Source: Microcebus murinus
Taxonomy: Eukaryota; Chordata; Mammalia; Primates; Cheirogaleidae
Assembly (NCBI RefSeq): GCF_040939455.1
Contig: NC_134107.1
Location: forward strand, 16,059,537 to 16,123,536
DNA length: 64,000 bases
Reading direction: 5' to 3'
Shown: positions 45,961 to 57,945 of the stretch, piece by piece
How positions within the stretch are numbered: position 1 is the first letter of the stretch
Layout: each line of letters starts with the position of its first letter
Program-made: the position numbers and the translations under genes
Notes under the pieces: model-generated
Seen by the model: the letters and a program-made list of their open reading frames with translations, nothing else
Databases searched by the model: none
What the model was told of the DNA's origin: nothing

Positions 45961-48900
45961 TAGACATTCAATCATTCAATAAATATCAGTAGATGAATAT
46001 CACATCATTCTTCTGATATCAGAAGTCTTACATTTACAGCATAGATATTTTATAAAACTACTCATGCATTAAGCAACCCTATTACCACTATCTAGTAGGA
46101 GATAGCTACTACTCACATTTGAATGTGTATTCTGCCAACGTTATTTTCTATGATTGAGTCCTTATTTACAAAGGCATATCTGTTAATATAGAGGATAGAA
46201 CATATTTAATCTAACAGTTTTCAGTTTGGTTTGCATAGATATTCAAGTATGTTATATAGACTTCCATTTTTGCCTAGAGATCCACAAATGTTAGGGTGGG
46301 CATCCAATGGGAGACAGAATGGTCCCCAGAGAGACACCTCTGCAAGTAGAGGCCAAGTAGAGGTGCATATCCAAGGAAGGGTATGTCCAGATGGAGTTCA
46401 GTTGTGTATGAGCAGCTGCCTAATCCTAGGGGAGGGGCAATGTGTTGGGCATGGGACAGGATCCAGAGTTGAGTCTTTGATGAGAAACAAAAATCACAGA
46501 GATAATGTTTTTATAAGACTGGTATACTCTTCATATTGCTTTGCAATCTGCTTTATTCATTTGACAGTATTTTCGGGAATATACTCCCTTGACATTAAGC
46601 ATTTTTACTCAACATTACTATGAGTGGGTATAACACAACTTACTTAAGAACTTCCCTATGGTTGAACATTTAAGTATTTTTCTGACTTTTTACTTTTCTG
46701 AATACCTCCGTCATTAATCTCCTGGACTTTCAAATTATTTCCTTAGATTTCATTTCAAGAATCAAAACTGAGAATCATGAATGGCTAATATTATGTTTCA
46801 GAAATGCATAAGATCTGGGCTTTATGCAGCTTCTGCTAAGTGTTAGCTACCTTCACACGCAATATCTCATTTAGTCATCTCAGTAGCCCAAGTTATGCTC
46901 ATTTTACAAATGAGGAAATAAAAGCTCAATATGGGATTTTTTTCAAAGTCATTAAGCTGGGCCAGTGGCAGACAGAGGATCTACACCTTCTTGTCTGACT
47001 CTAGTTCCAATGCTAGCTCCAATCTGCCTCAAGACTGCCTTGGTTTTTGGCAAACTCTGTGTCAGGACTTTGGCCAGGAGAATAGCTTCCCTGTGGGCTC
47101 CTTTCCCATCTCTAGGGCTAGTGAGCATGCCAGTTCCTTTGACCACCTGCCAGTTCCAGAGCAGACTCCTATGCCTTAGTCTTTAGGATCAGCTCTGGAG
47201 TCTCTCTAGAGCTTAGCCCAGGCTCATAGAGTACAGAGGGCTGGGGCTGGACTCAGACACATATACCTCCTTTTCAGGAACATCTACCTTCTTACAGAGA
47301 GTGGTCACTCTGCAAGACTCCAGCAGGGGCCTCTCCAAGTCAACTTTCCTGATGCACCTAGTCTATGGATCAAAATAGAAAGGTCTCTCCTTATGTCAGC
47401 ACCTTAGGGCTCTCTGGTTCAGCTCACTTCTGATACCAGTCCCACCATAGTCAATATTAGTTACAGGGTATTTTTCTGAAACACTCATGGCAGCCTAGAC
47501 TCTGGTAGGAATGTGGACTCGCTAAATAGCAGCATTGAATTCTGGTTTCATAGGTTTTGAGTTCATGCTAATCAGTGTTGGGCTCTTCAAGCTGCATTTC
47601 AATGTTCCCCAATTCCTCTCTGATCTGGGTCCCCACACAAGTGGCTAGTTCTGAATGTCCTTCTATCCCCTGGGGCTCTGCAGGCCCAGCATGGGATGAT
47701 GGTGGAGTAGAGGACTAGGAGAGCATTTGGGCATGGCCCCACTTTCACAAAGGGTCCCAAACTTGAGCTTCTGATGTTATCTCCCATTGAGGTGATATGT
47801 ACAGGAATTCTGACAGAACTGAAAGAAAGCATCCACCATAAATTACATACTGTCAAGAAACCACATTGAATTAATGCTTTATAATTCCTGTGCTGATCTT
47901 ATGAGTAAAACAGTTGTATTGCATGGCACTTTTTTTGTTGTTACACATAAATTTATAAAATATACACATTTTAAAGCTATTATAGTGTGTGTCTATGTTT
48001 TGGTCTGTCTTTACTTTTTAATATGCCTCATACCAAAAAGAGTGGCCATGATCTGGGCATCTTTGAACCCCTGTGAAGTCCTGAAACTCTTGCTTATGTC
48101 AGGGTGTTGGGACTGCAGGACTGGGTGACTGTAGAAAGCAGTTGCAGGCCCACCCTCTGCATTCTCTCACAGCATGTCAAGGGTCTCCGGGATGCTTCTT
48201 TCATATTAATGTCTTTCCTTAACCCTTAGCAATGCGAAACTAGGATGTAGCAGCTGCCTCAGGGAGAGGGGTTCCCATCTGATGGCAGTCAGTATCTGTT
48301 CATAGAATCTGGAAGCCGCTTAGGGATTCTGAGACAACTTGCCTTTGTAAGGTCTTTTGGAGAAATTTGAAGAGACTTAAAGGTCACTCAATCCCCCTTG
48401 GTTAAAATCAACTCTTTAAAAGTGATCTTAAGGCAGTGACTAGATGCTGGCACAACCCACCTCTTCTGTATGGTAGTATATTCCATTCATCAGCATACTC
48501 ACCAAGATATCCTCATACTCTCAAATCCAGGGGCAGTTTTTTTTGTTTGTTTGTTTGTTTTTTTTTTTTTTTTTTACATCGAGGGTGTTTATAGGGTCAA
48601 GGTCATCTCTGCTGGCTTCTGAGATAACTGGAGGACACATGGGCCAAGGGTTCCTCTGAAATACCTGCTTTGTCTCAGAATTCCTAAAGAGGTTCCTATT
48701 GATGGTCCACAGGAGCATCCTAACTCTTAATGCAGGAGCTTTGGTGATTGAGCAGATTCTGCACTTCTGGATGCTCAGGGAGGTGTTCTTCAGCCAGTCC
48801 AAAGACTTTGAACTGACAGTGGCTTTAGATGTGGTTGCACCTCTCTGTAGCAGAAGAAAGCTGTTCTAACTGACTGGTGGCTGGGGGCAAGGCATAGAAA

Positions 48901-49726
48901 GGCCAAGTAATATAAGCTATTTTGGGTCAAAAAGACTGATAGTACTAATATGAATGTGTCCCAGAAGAGGATGGAGGTGTCTGGAGTTTGAGACGAGCAA
49001 CAACCTACCACTTAGAAAAACTGAAGACACAGAAGTGAAATTCTAAAGCCTTCACAGGGGAAGAAAAGGGGCATCTGGGGACTTTATGGAGAGGAAAAGT
49101 CATGTCAAATTGTTCTATGAAGGTGATGAAATTTCAGTGACTCCTGAGAAATAGGAAAATGAGATGTGGTCTTGGATAGATCAGGGATTTGGGAAGATGT
49201 GGACTCTACAGGATGTGTTTTCTTGGCTTTGGGAATCCAAAAAAATTTTAGAGCTATATGGCTCTCTGAGGTGTTCTGTACCTCTTAGAGTCTAAAGAAG
49301 AGAAAAGCAAAAACATTATTGACTGTACTACAAAACAACAGAGAACCCTATAGATTGCTCATAAATATTTTCTTCCCTAATTCTTTTGTCTCTTGCACCC
49401 CATTTTTCTACCCTAAACTCAGTTTTCATTATTTGTCTGGTCCCTGCTAATGGGCAACCCATACCTTCTCTAAGTCCACACCCTAAAACTGTGGGTAAGA
49501 CAGATACCCAATGCCTTCTACCTTCATCCTTTGTGGCCAACGACCTGATTTCAGCCTCTGCACATGTTTCCTGTAAGAAACAAAAATCAGAAAAGAGGTT
49601 TATTAGAGATTGCTTAGTCTCAATGTCCCATTTGCATTTGAAGAAAATAAGTCCCAGAAAGTGAAAGTATGATTAAGTGTGCAAAGCTGATACCAGAACC
49701 CAGATATCCTGAATCCTAAGCCACTG
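45960..49726. other. Interval with no recognisable gene
   Basis: Mostly unique-looking sequence with one MIR/L2-like remnant near 46850-46960 ('caatatctcatttagtcatc', 'cattttacaaatgaggaaat'). A (T)n/(TG)-rich spot is at 48539-48578. No exon with family-like translation is seen. Confidence 0.35.
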
Positions 49727-49925
49727 TTCTTTGTTTTGCAAGATGCTGGCTTCCACTTTGTAATGCATTTTACATGTTGTGGTTTTAAGAAACACCTTCG
49801 ACATCTCATCATAATTCTCTTCCTTTCTTCTTTGTTTTGCAATGTACTGGCTCTCACTGTGCAATGCATTTTGCATGCTGTGGTTTCAAGAACCTTCAAC
49901 ATCTCATCATAATTCCTCTTCCTCA
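49727..49925. repeat. 101-bp tandem duplication, diverged
   Basis: Copy 1 (49727-49827) and copy 2 (49828-49925) both run from TTCTTTGTTTTGCA through 'tgcattttacatgttgtgg' or 'tgcattttgcatgctgtgg' to 'catctcatcataattc'. They differ at about a tenth of positions, so the duplication is old. Each copy gives a short, similar minus-strand open frame, but there is no protein family match. Confidence 0.9.
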
Positions 49926-50189
49926 TTAGTTGAATCAATCTGCATAATTATTTGAGCTGGAAACTTTTTTCTCTTCCTCTAGCCTGGTCTTGGCTTGAAT
50001 AACTTGGTTAACAAGTCCTCCTATTACAGCAAGGGGAATTTTGATTAATTAATCTTCAAATATGTGCTCAAGACATTATTTTATTTATTAGAGTGATCAT
50101 CAGAAAATCTAAAACATTCAGTAGCCAACAGAAATCTAAAATACATCCATATTTCATGCATAAAGAGCCTAAATGCATTTTTGTTTAAC

Positions 50190-50430
50190 TTTATTTTTTT
50201 AAAAGCACTTTATTGAGGCATGATTGACATACAAAAAGCTGTATATGTTTAAAGTATAAACTTTGATGAGTATGGAGATAAATACTTATGCAACCATTAC
50301 CACAATCTAAGCCATATCCACCACGTTCAAAAGTTTCCTCCTGCCATCCCTTTATTATTATTGTTGTTGTTATTATTATTGTGTGTTTATATATTTGTGT
50401 GTAGTAAAAACATTTAACAAACGATTGACC
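50190..50430 (-). mobile_element. L1 3' UTR fragment (L1MB/MC-like)
   Basis: Antisense L1 tail words: 'actttattgaggcatgatt', 'caaaaagctgtatatgttt' and 'caaccattaccacaatcta'. Similar in kind to the fragment at 8005-8490. Confidence 0.55.
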
Positions 50431-50742
50431 ATCTTTATTTCTGAATTGGCAGAAGCCTTGTCTCTGATGTCACTGAGGCGCTTTGTAAATCACTATGTAG
50501 CAGTCTGACTGGACACAGTGAGACTGGATATTAGCAAATGGTGGAATGGAACTTTCTAGTATTTATCTCTCCCACAGAAACATCAATTTAAACAACTATT
50601 CATGCACAAAAATTCCTTGGCAAGAGCTAAGGAAACCAGGTGAGAGATTACAGCATCTGGATATAGCATAGAAACAAGAAAAGATGGATTCAAGAGCATA
50701 GGAAGGACAATTTTACATTATCCGTGTCACTCTCCCCCCAAC

Positions 50743-50840
50743 CTCTTGTAGCTCACTGAGCTTTTTATGATAATTTTTTTCTCAAAAAAAATAAAAATAA
50801 ATAAAATAATTATTGTAAAAAGCTCAGTGAGCTACAAGAG
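50743..50840. repeat. 33-bp inverted repeat with 32-bp A/T spacer
   Basis: The left arm 50743-50775 starts CTCTTGTAGCTCACTGAGCT. The right arm 50808-50840 is its reverse complement, with only two mismatches in 33 bases. The spacer is A/T-rich. The right arm continues without a break into L1-like sense sequence, so the left arm looks like an inverted copy of the same segment. Confidence 0.92.
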
Positions 50841-52895
50841 AGCACACATAGACAACTAAACAAAATCAGAAAAATGATATCTGAACAATATTAGAAGTTC
50901 AGTAAAGAGATATAAATCATAAAGAAGAACCAAACAGAAATTCTGGAGGTAGAGAACACAATGATTGAACTAGAAATTTCCATAGAGGGTTTCAACATCA
51001 GACTTGCTCAAACAGAAGAAAAAATCAATGAGCTCAAAGACAGCCATTTGAAATTACCCAGTCAGAAGAACAAAAAGGAAAAGAAATTTAAAAAAGTGAA
51101 GAAATCCTGTAAGAATTATGGGACACCATTAAAAGAATCAATATATGCATTATGTGTTTTCGAGCAAGAGAAGAGAAACAGATAATAGAAGAAAGATTGT
51201 TTAAAGAAATAATAGAAGAATACTTTCCAAATCTGAGGAAAGATATAAATATCCAGGTATAGGAAGATTTAATTCAAAAAAGACTACACAAAGATATATT
51301 TTAATTAAACTGTCAAAAATCAAAGTAACAGAATCCTGAAAGCAAAAAGAGAAAAGAAGCAAATAACATGAGGGAGTTCAAATGAGGCTAATAACAGATT
51401 TCTCAGCAGAAACCTTACAGGACAGAGAGAATGGGATGATATATTGAATGTACTATCAAAAAAAAAAGTGACCAACCAAAAATACTGTTCCCAAGAAAAG
51501 CTGTCTTTCACAAATAAAGGAGAGATAAAGACTTTCCCAGACAAACAAAAGTTGAGGGAGTTTATCATCACCAGACCTGTCTTATAGGAAATGCTAAAGA
51601 AATCTCTTTGAGCTGAAACAAAATGACATTAATGAATAACATGAAAACATCTGAAAGCATAAAACTCACTGGTAAAAGTAAGTACACAGGCAAATTCTGA
51701 ATGCTCTTATAATGAAATGGTGATGTTTAAATCACATATCTTTATTATGAAAATTAAAAGACAAAACTATCAAAAACAGTAATAGCTACAACAATCTGTG
51801 AAGGGAGTTAAGGGATACACAATATAGAAAGATGTAAACTGTGAGATATTAAAAACACAAAATGTGATAAAAAATCACAAAATGTGAGTGGGATAGAGTA
51901 AAAGTTTAGTTTCTCTAATGTGATAAAAGTTAAGTGGTTAACAGCTTAAAATAGCTTATAATAACTGTGCAATATTTTATGTATTCCTCACAGTAACTGC
52001 AAACCAAAAACTTACGGTATATACACAGAAACATGGACCAATGGAACAGAATAGAGAGTCTAGAAATAAACCCATGCATTTAAGCTCAACTGATATTAAT
52101 GAAGGTGCCGAGAACACAGAATGGGGAAAGGCTAGTAGTCTCTTCAATAAATGGTGTTCAGAAAGCTGGATATCCATGCACAGAAGACTGAAATCAAATT
52201 CTTATCTCAAACCATATACAAAAATCAACACAAAATTGTTTAAACACTTAAATGTAAGACCTGAAACTTCGAAAATACTAGAAGAAAACATGAGAGAAAA
52301 GCTTCATGGTATTGGTTTGGGCAATGACTTTTTTTTTAAATATAGAACTCCAAGACACAGACAATGAAAGCAAAATTAGACACATGGTGTTACATCAAAT
52401 TAAAAAATGTCTGTGCAGCAAAAGAAACAATCAATGGGTCAAAGAGGCAAACTATGGAATGGAAGAAAATATTTTCAAGCCATACATCTAAGGAGTTAAT
52501 ATCCAAAATAATAAGGAAATTAACTCAATGGCAAGAAATAAATAAGTTGACTAAAAAATTGGCAAATGGCCTGAATAGACATTTCTCAAAAGAAGATATA
52601 CAAATGGGCAATGGGTAAATGAAAAAAATTCCCAACATCACTAATTACCAAGAAAATGCAAATTAAAACCGCAATATCATCTTATACCCATTAGAATTGC
52701 AGTTATCAAGAAGACGAAAGATAACTGGTGGAGAGGATGTAGGGCTCTTTGTGTACTGTTGGTAGAAATGTAAATTAGCACAGCCATTATGAAAAACAGT
52801 ACAGAAGTTCCTCAAAAAATTAAAACTAGAATTACCATTTCATCCAGCAATCCCACTACTGAGTATATATTCAAAAGAGATGAAATCAGTACAGG
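50808..52895 (+). mobile_element. Old L1/HAL1-type element, internally deleted
   Basis: 50840-51260 translates in part as an ORF1-like coiled-coil segment (IELEISIEGFNIRLAQTEEKINELKDSH). 52040-52890 reads as the end of ORF2 ('gtctcttcaataaatggtg', 'tgcaaattaaaaccgcaat', 'ttagaattgcagttatcaag' style). The bulk of ORF2 between them is missing or replaced, so it is an internally deleted L1 or a HAL1-like element. Many stops interrupt the frames. Confidence 0.55.
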
Positions 52896-53033
52896 TATAC
52901 CTCGTTTTATTGTACTTCACTTTATTGTGCTTTGCAGATATTGTTTTGTTTTTTTAACAAATTGAAGGTTTATGTCAGTCCTGCATCAAGCAAGTCTATC
53001 AGCACCATATTTCCAACAACGTGCTTGATGCAG
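52893..53033 (+). mobile_element. Tigger1-like DNA transposon end
   Basis: 'acaggtatacctcgttttat', 'tgtgctttgcagatattg' and 'aacaaattgaaggtttatg' followed by 'gcaagtctatcagcaccat' match the 5' end of Tigger1. It stops after about 140 bp. The last 50 bases form a hairpin, CTGCATCAAGCA (52981-52992) and TGCTTGATGCAG (53022-53033). No transposase sequence remains. Confidence 0.6.
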
Positions 53034-53225
53034 GATTGAATGCTTAACCTGTTACATGACTATATTTGGAGACAGGGCCTTAGGAAGGAAATTAAGGCTA
53101 AATGAGGCTTTCATGGCAACGAGGAAACTGGCAGATAATGTGGTCTCAAATAACAGATGGCAATCAGAAGCGGAAGAGTGATATTTGTCTCCAATCTCAC
53201 TTGGAGGCCTTTGGCAAGGGTTCTA

Positions 53226-53460
53226 GAGCCTTCATCTCTAGAGCCAGACAACCTAGATCTGAGCCCTGGCTCAGCTATTTTCATTTTGTGTAATTTCGAG
53301 CAAGCTACTTAACTGCCCTATATCTGAATTTTCTTCTCTATAAAATGTGGTTAAGAGTAATGCTTACCTCATAGGGCTATTGGGAGGATCAAATGAAACA
53401 ATTAGAATGTGCCTGGCATATAGTAAATTTCTCAATACATGTTAGCCATTATTATTCAAA
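53226..53460 (+). mobile_element. MIR SINE, nearly complete
   Basis: 'ctagagccagacaacctaga', 'agcaagctacttaactgcc', 'ataaaatgtggttaagagta', 'tacctcatagggctattggg' and 'aatgtgcctggcatatagta' follow in MIR order to an end near 53455. Confidence 0.85.
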
Positions 53461-54009
53461 ACCTATAGTCAGCCAACTAAGGAACACCTTTGAATTTCTT
53501 TTAGTCACATTCTCGCTGTCCTTTAACTTTTTTTCTTTCTTTTTTTTTTTTTTTTGTGGACAATTTTATAACATTTTTTGTTTGTTTTTTACTGTCTTTT
53601 AATTGAATGTCCATAAGCAGATTTATTTAAAAGCCTTCTTTGGTAAACCACAAATTCTCATGAAACATGAAAGAGAGAGTGGAGATAGGGATGGGCATCT
53701 AATAACCCCTGTTGGAGAATTTATTATTGAGAAACATATGATCTCATGGAGAGAGGGTCAGGGAGACTGAGCTTAGAAGAAGTGAGCTGATGAAAGCTCT
53801 TTCCAAACAGGGGTACGCACGTCTATGTCATATCTCAAACTGTACAAAAACAAATTACATGATCAAGACGAGTGTACTCCCGTAAAATTCCGAAATAAAA
53901 AAAAAGTAAGTACATTCATAAATATAGAGAGCCATTTGGCTTTACAGCCACCAAAATATAATGAAGACTTCAAGTAAAATAAGTTACCATTACATATTAT
54001 TTCCTTTCC

Positions 54010-54125
54010 TCAAACTCAATGTCTTCAAAATGTTAACATAAATCAGACTGTTTCACATCGATTTTATAAAATACAGATTCCCAGGCATTCTGGGAGACTC
54101 TGAAACACTTGATCTGGGGAGGTTT
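54010..54125 (+). mobile_element. MER20-like fragment
   Basis: 'tataaaatacagattcccag' then 'gggagactctgaaacactt' fits the MER20 middle and end, although diverged. Low-confidence call. Confidence 0.3.
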
Positions 54126-54529
54126 TTGTGTTTTTAACAAACCCAATTGATTTTACAGTGGATGGTGTGAGGAGGACACATCAAGAAACCAGTTTTACCG
54201 CTTCTTTCCAAAGTGAATTCTAGTCCTTCCTAAAATTTCGTCCAGTAATTGCTTTTTCTTCCCCCGCCATCCTCCACCTTAGAGAACCAGAGGACAGGGT
54301 ATGTGAAGCTCACTTCTCATGCTTACAGTGTCTTCTCTGAGGCACTCTTGGCTTTTGCCAGGTCACAAATGGTTAAAGCTAGTAAGCCAGGCATTTCATG
54401 GAGGAAGCCAAATTTTCCAACTGTTTTGTTTGCTCTAATGACATTATGTAATAATGCTGCAGCTGGGCCATTTCTGTCAACTACGTAAAGTTGCCTTATT
54501 ATTATTCCTTTAGAATAGCCAATCAGCTA

Positions 54530-54844
54530 CCAGTGGTAAGGTATAAATCAAAAGATTCCTGCATAAAATTTTTTATAATTGTAGAAGATAACTCAATACA
54601 GCACGTATTTCCAATCTTCCTCTGGTCCACAAAGCCTCTGTCTTCAACATCAATGGAGAACGTCTAGTCTGCTCTACAGAAACCCACCACAACTTCTTGG
54701 AGCTTTACGCTAAGCAGTGACAACTTCAGTCAGTTATATTTTAGGTGGGTGAGACTATAGAGTGGTGGCTACGGAAGCTTCTCCATTGCCGCCCAGAACA
54801 ACTGCAGAAGGTGGTGTGTATACAGGTCTACAAAGAAACTTCAG
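54530..54844 (+). promoter_or_regulatory. GLYATL2: Candidate GLYATL2 promoter and non-coding 5' exon
   Basis: A TATAAA lies at about 54541 and a CCAAT (in 'tagccaatcagc') at about 54518. About 300 bp downstream a strong donor, TTCAG|GTAAGC, follows at 54845. GLYAT-family genes have untranslated first exons, so a 5' exon ending at 54844 is reasonable, with its next exon the one at 60065. This is inference from position and motifs only; no start site is proven. Confidence 0.3.
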
Positions 54845-54992
54845 GTAAGCAGAGTCGCTTTGGGCAGCCAAAGTCTTTCTTTTCTTCAGCCTTTCAGTTA
54901 ATTAGGATCCTTATTCTAAATAATTCGTATTTGTTAATTTGTTTTTTTACCCCTGCACATGCTTGGAAGGAGCACTCACCAGTCCCAATGTT

Positions 54993-55320
54993 TTGTTTTT
55001 TGTTTTTGAGACAGAGTTTCACTTTCTTGCCCAGGCTAGAGTGAGTGCAGTGGCATCAGCCTGGCTCACAGCAACCTCAATTTCCTGGGCTCAGCCATCC
55101 TCCTGCCTCAGCCTCCTGAGTAGCTGGGACTACAGGCATGTGCCACCATGCCCGGCTAATTTTTTGTATAAATATTTTTAGTTGGTTAATTAATTTATTT
55201 CTATTTTTGGTAGAGACAGGGTCTCACTCAGGCTGGTTTCAAACTCCTGACCTCAAGCAATCCGCCCGCCTCAGCCTCCCAGAGTGCTAGGATTACAGGC
55301 GTGAGCCACCGTGCCCGGCC
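54993..55320 (-). mobile_element. Alu (strepsirrhine type) with target-site duplication
   Basis: Full-length reversed Alu: 'tttttgagacagagtttcac' at the left, linker 'tagttggttaattaatttat' in the middle, and 'gcgtgagccaccgtgcccgg' at the right. CCCAATGTT flanks it at 54984-54992 and 55320-55328 (the C at 55320 is shared with the element end). Confidence 0.93.
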
Positions 55321-55329
55321 CCAATGTTG

Positions 55330-56440
55330 AGAAGTAACTCCTCAACAACTTTTATGTCTCTGGAACTGGAAAATACTTTAGAAATCATCATACCCAGTGG
55401 GTATCATTTTGAACTTCTCCAAATGCTTTCCTTAAACTACAAATTATCAATATACATGTACCTTTCCCTGATATCCTTCAGTTCCCCATAGTAACACTGT
55501 GAGTAAAGAAAAGAATCAGATTCTCTTGGCCTTCAATCCATGCTTCTAAAGTCTTACTTGTTCATTTGCATAGGAATGCCTTCCTTCTTTGAGTCTGTGT
55601 CATGTGGCTAAAGTAAAACTTTATCCTTTCCTGTTGCTCTCTGCCAAGTTTCTGTCCATTCACTGATGTATTTGGCACCTGGCTCCCAAACGTTTCTCTC
55701 CATCAAACTTCTGCTACATCCTGGTGATGTTTATGACACCTGAAACTCTTATTGGCTTCTTGGCTTATTGGCTTCTTCTCTATTGACTTGGAATTGAAGC
55801 CAATAGCAATACATCCCAAATTGATCTCCCTCTGAAAACCTCAAATTGCCTGAATACATTCCCCCTGTCTGTCACCATTGCTATTCTTTGAATTCATAAA
55901 GTACTTTCATCCTTTGCTTTTTCACTTCTTCCTATTTATTAATCCCCAACCTACTTTACTTCTTTCCCTCTCTCTCCTAGATCCCACAATTTGTCAGTTT
56001 AATTTTCCCATTCCTATATTGTCAAATGCCTTGCCCCTTATCCTTCTGGCCCTTCCTGCCTGGAAAAATCCAACCTTTCTTTGTTTCAATTTGTTTTCTT
56101 TGCTTCTACTCTCAGGGTGCTGAGCTTATGCATGTGGATGTGTAAAACATCCAAATGATGGTTTCTATCTTTACATGATCCTAAGCAATGCCTGCCAATC
56201 CCTCTATCCCTTATCCACTCTTTCTCCCACTAACATCAAAAGCCATTCAAACCCTAGCCATTTCCTATAAAACCATACTGTTTCTCTATGCTTTCCTGGC
56301 ACCCTCCTTCACCCCATTCAGTTCCAAAAGGTGACTTTTGGAAAAGGAAGAAATTCTATTTCTTCCAGGAAATAGACATTCAAAGATCATTTGTCAACTT
56401 CCTGCTCTTTTTTTCTTTTTTTTTTTTTTTACTGTATTTA
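55330..56440. other. Interval in the proposed GLYATL2 first intron, no gene
   Basis: Pyrimidine-rich unique sequence with only short open frames. It could include L2-like material around 55860-56130, but the match is too weak to call. Confidence 0.35.
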
Positions 56441-56442
56441 CA

Positions 56443-57248
56443 TATATAGTAAGTCCTCACTTAACATCTTGATAGATTCTTGGAAACTATGACTTTAAAT
56501 GAAAGACAGATAATGAAACCAGTTTTACCATAGGCTGATTGATATAAACAAGAGTTAAGTTCCGATGGCGTATTTCTGGTCATAAGACATCACAAAAGTT
56601 CTAAATGAAGACTTCAAATAATTCTAATATTCAACATTGAAATAAATGTGAGCTATACATACGTTTAAGGAAAATTAGTAAAAACAAGTAAGATACTTAT
56701 TTACCCAATTTTTGGTGAATCAGTGAGTGATGGTGATCAGAGTGGTGGTGGGTTAAATAAAAAAATAAATGTTTGTAAAGTAAAAATTGTAAGGAGCTCA
56801 AAAACAATTACAATTATGGCAGGCTTGCTGAGTGCTTTTGCACAGTGTTCATTGTCATGCATTTGTATGATTATCATAGATTTTTATTTTAAAATAATTT
56901 GTGTTCATTCATTTTCCAACCTAGTTATTCCAGTTCAGGGTCGAGAGTGGCCAGCTTGTCCTGGCAGCTCAGGGTGTAGGGCAGGAACCCACCCTGAAAG
57001 GGTGTGTTGCAGGGCATACTCACACACACACCCACACTAAATTGGGGACAATTTAGACACCCCATTCACCTAATGTGCACATCATTGGGATGTGGGAGAA
57101 AACCAAATACCTGAAGAAAACCCACATAAACATGAGAAAATGAGCAAACCTCACAAAGACAGCAGCCCCAGTAGGAATTGATATTTTTCTCATCAACATT
57201 GTAATGAAATGATCTTGAATGAAATAATATTTGAGGACTTGCTGTATA
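56443..57248. mobile_element. 806-bp element with terminal inverted repeats
   Basis: The left end TATATAGTAAGTCCTC (56443-56458) and the right end GAGGACTTGCTGTATA (57233-57248) are reverse complements at 14 of 16 positions. The left half is A/T-rich and matches, in memory, a repeated mammalian sequence ('aagtcctcacttaacatctt'). The right half (56930-57130) contains 'agttcagggtcgagagtggc', a CACACACAC stretch and 'ttgggatgtgggagaaaacc', like a segment shared by vertebrate SINEs and DNA transposons. No transposase frame is seen. It is best described as a non-autonomous cut-and-paste element whose family I cannot name. Confidence 0.6.
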
Positions 57249-57559
57249 CTTCCACACATAATCTTCCATTCACACCCATCCCAAAATCTTTCTCTGACAT
57301 CTCACTGGAAGAGGTATTCTTCCTGTCCAAAATTACGTTTAATACCTATACTTAGAATTATGGTTGGTGATAAAATGAATCGATCAATAGGACATAAAGG
57401 ATTTGAAACAGTGGCTGGCATTTTGTAAGAGGTCAATGAATTTTTCTTTCACATTTCCATGTCCTATTATAACATATCCATTGGCTTATCGATTACCCCC
57501 ATCTTATATCCTATCTCTAGTTAGCATGAATATGCTTAATTTTTTCATCTAATAACAGA

Positions 57560-57945
57560 AATACCTTCCTTTTATCTTCCTTGCACCTTTCTTTCTTCCT
57601 TGATACTCTCATGTTCTCCTGGTCAAGCTCTTTGAAAGAGTTATCTTCACCTCCTCACATTTCATTTAGTCCTCGACCCACTTAAACCGGTTACTTCCCC
57701 CATCATTCCATGACACATCTCTTAGCAAGTCAGTAATCAACTCGTAACTCCAAAATGCAGTGGCATTTTTAGTACTGATCTCTTTTCGCTTCTCAGCAGC
57801 CTTTGACTCATCTGGTCACTCTCTCCTTGAAAGTTTCTCCCACCTTGACGTCCAAGATACATCTCTTGATTTCAGACTCTTCCTTGGTCACCTTTCCCCT
57901 CTACTGGCCCCTCTTCCTCACTGATCTTGTTAAACATCTGTTTTC
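57560..57945 (+). mobile_element. L2 LINE fragment
   Basis: 'cagcagcctttgactcatct', 'tggtcactctctccttgaaa', 'tttgggagtt'-like and 'cttggtcacctttcccctct' words follow the L2 ORF2/3' order in sense. No intact frame. Confidence 0.4.

Noticed and set aside
48521..49011. Adjacent minus-strand frames (93 and 73 codons)
   Set aside because: No splice context, no family match; one ends in a low-complexity Lys/Asn run from a poly(T)/TG tract.
56980..57035. Cys/His-containing frame near CACACACAC as a zinc-finger-like peptide
   Set aside because: It lies in the TIR element and comes from a short CA repeat; no zinc-finger spacing.
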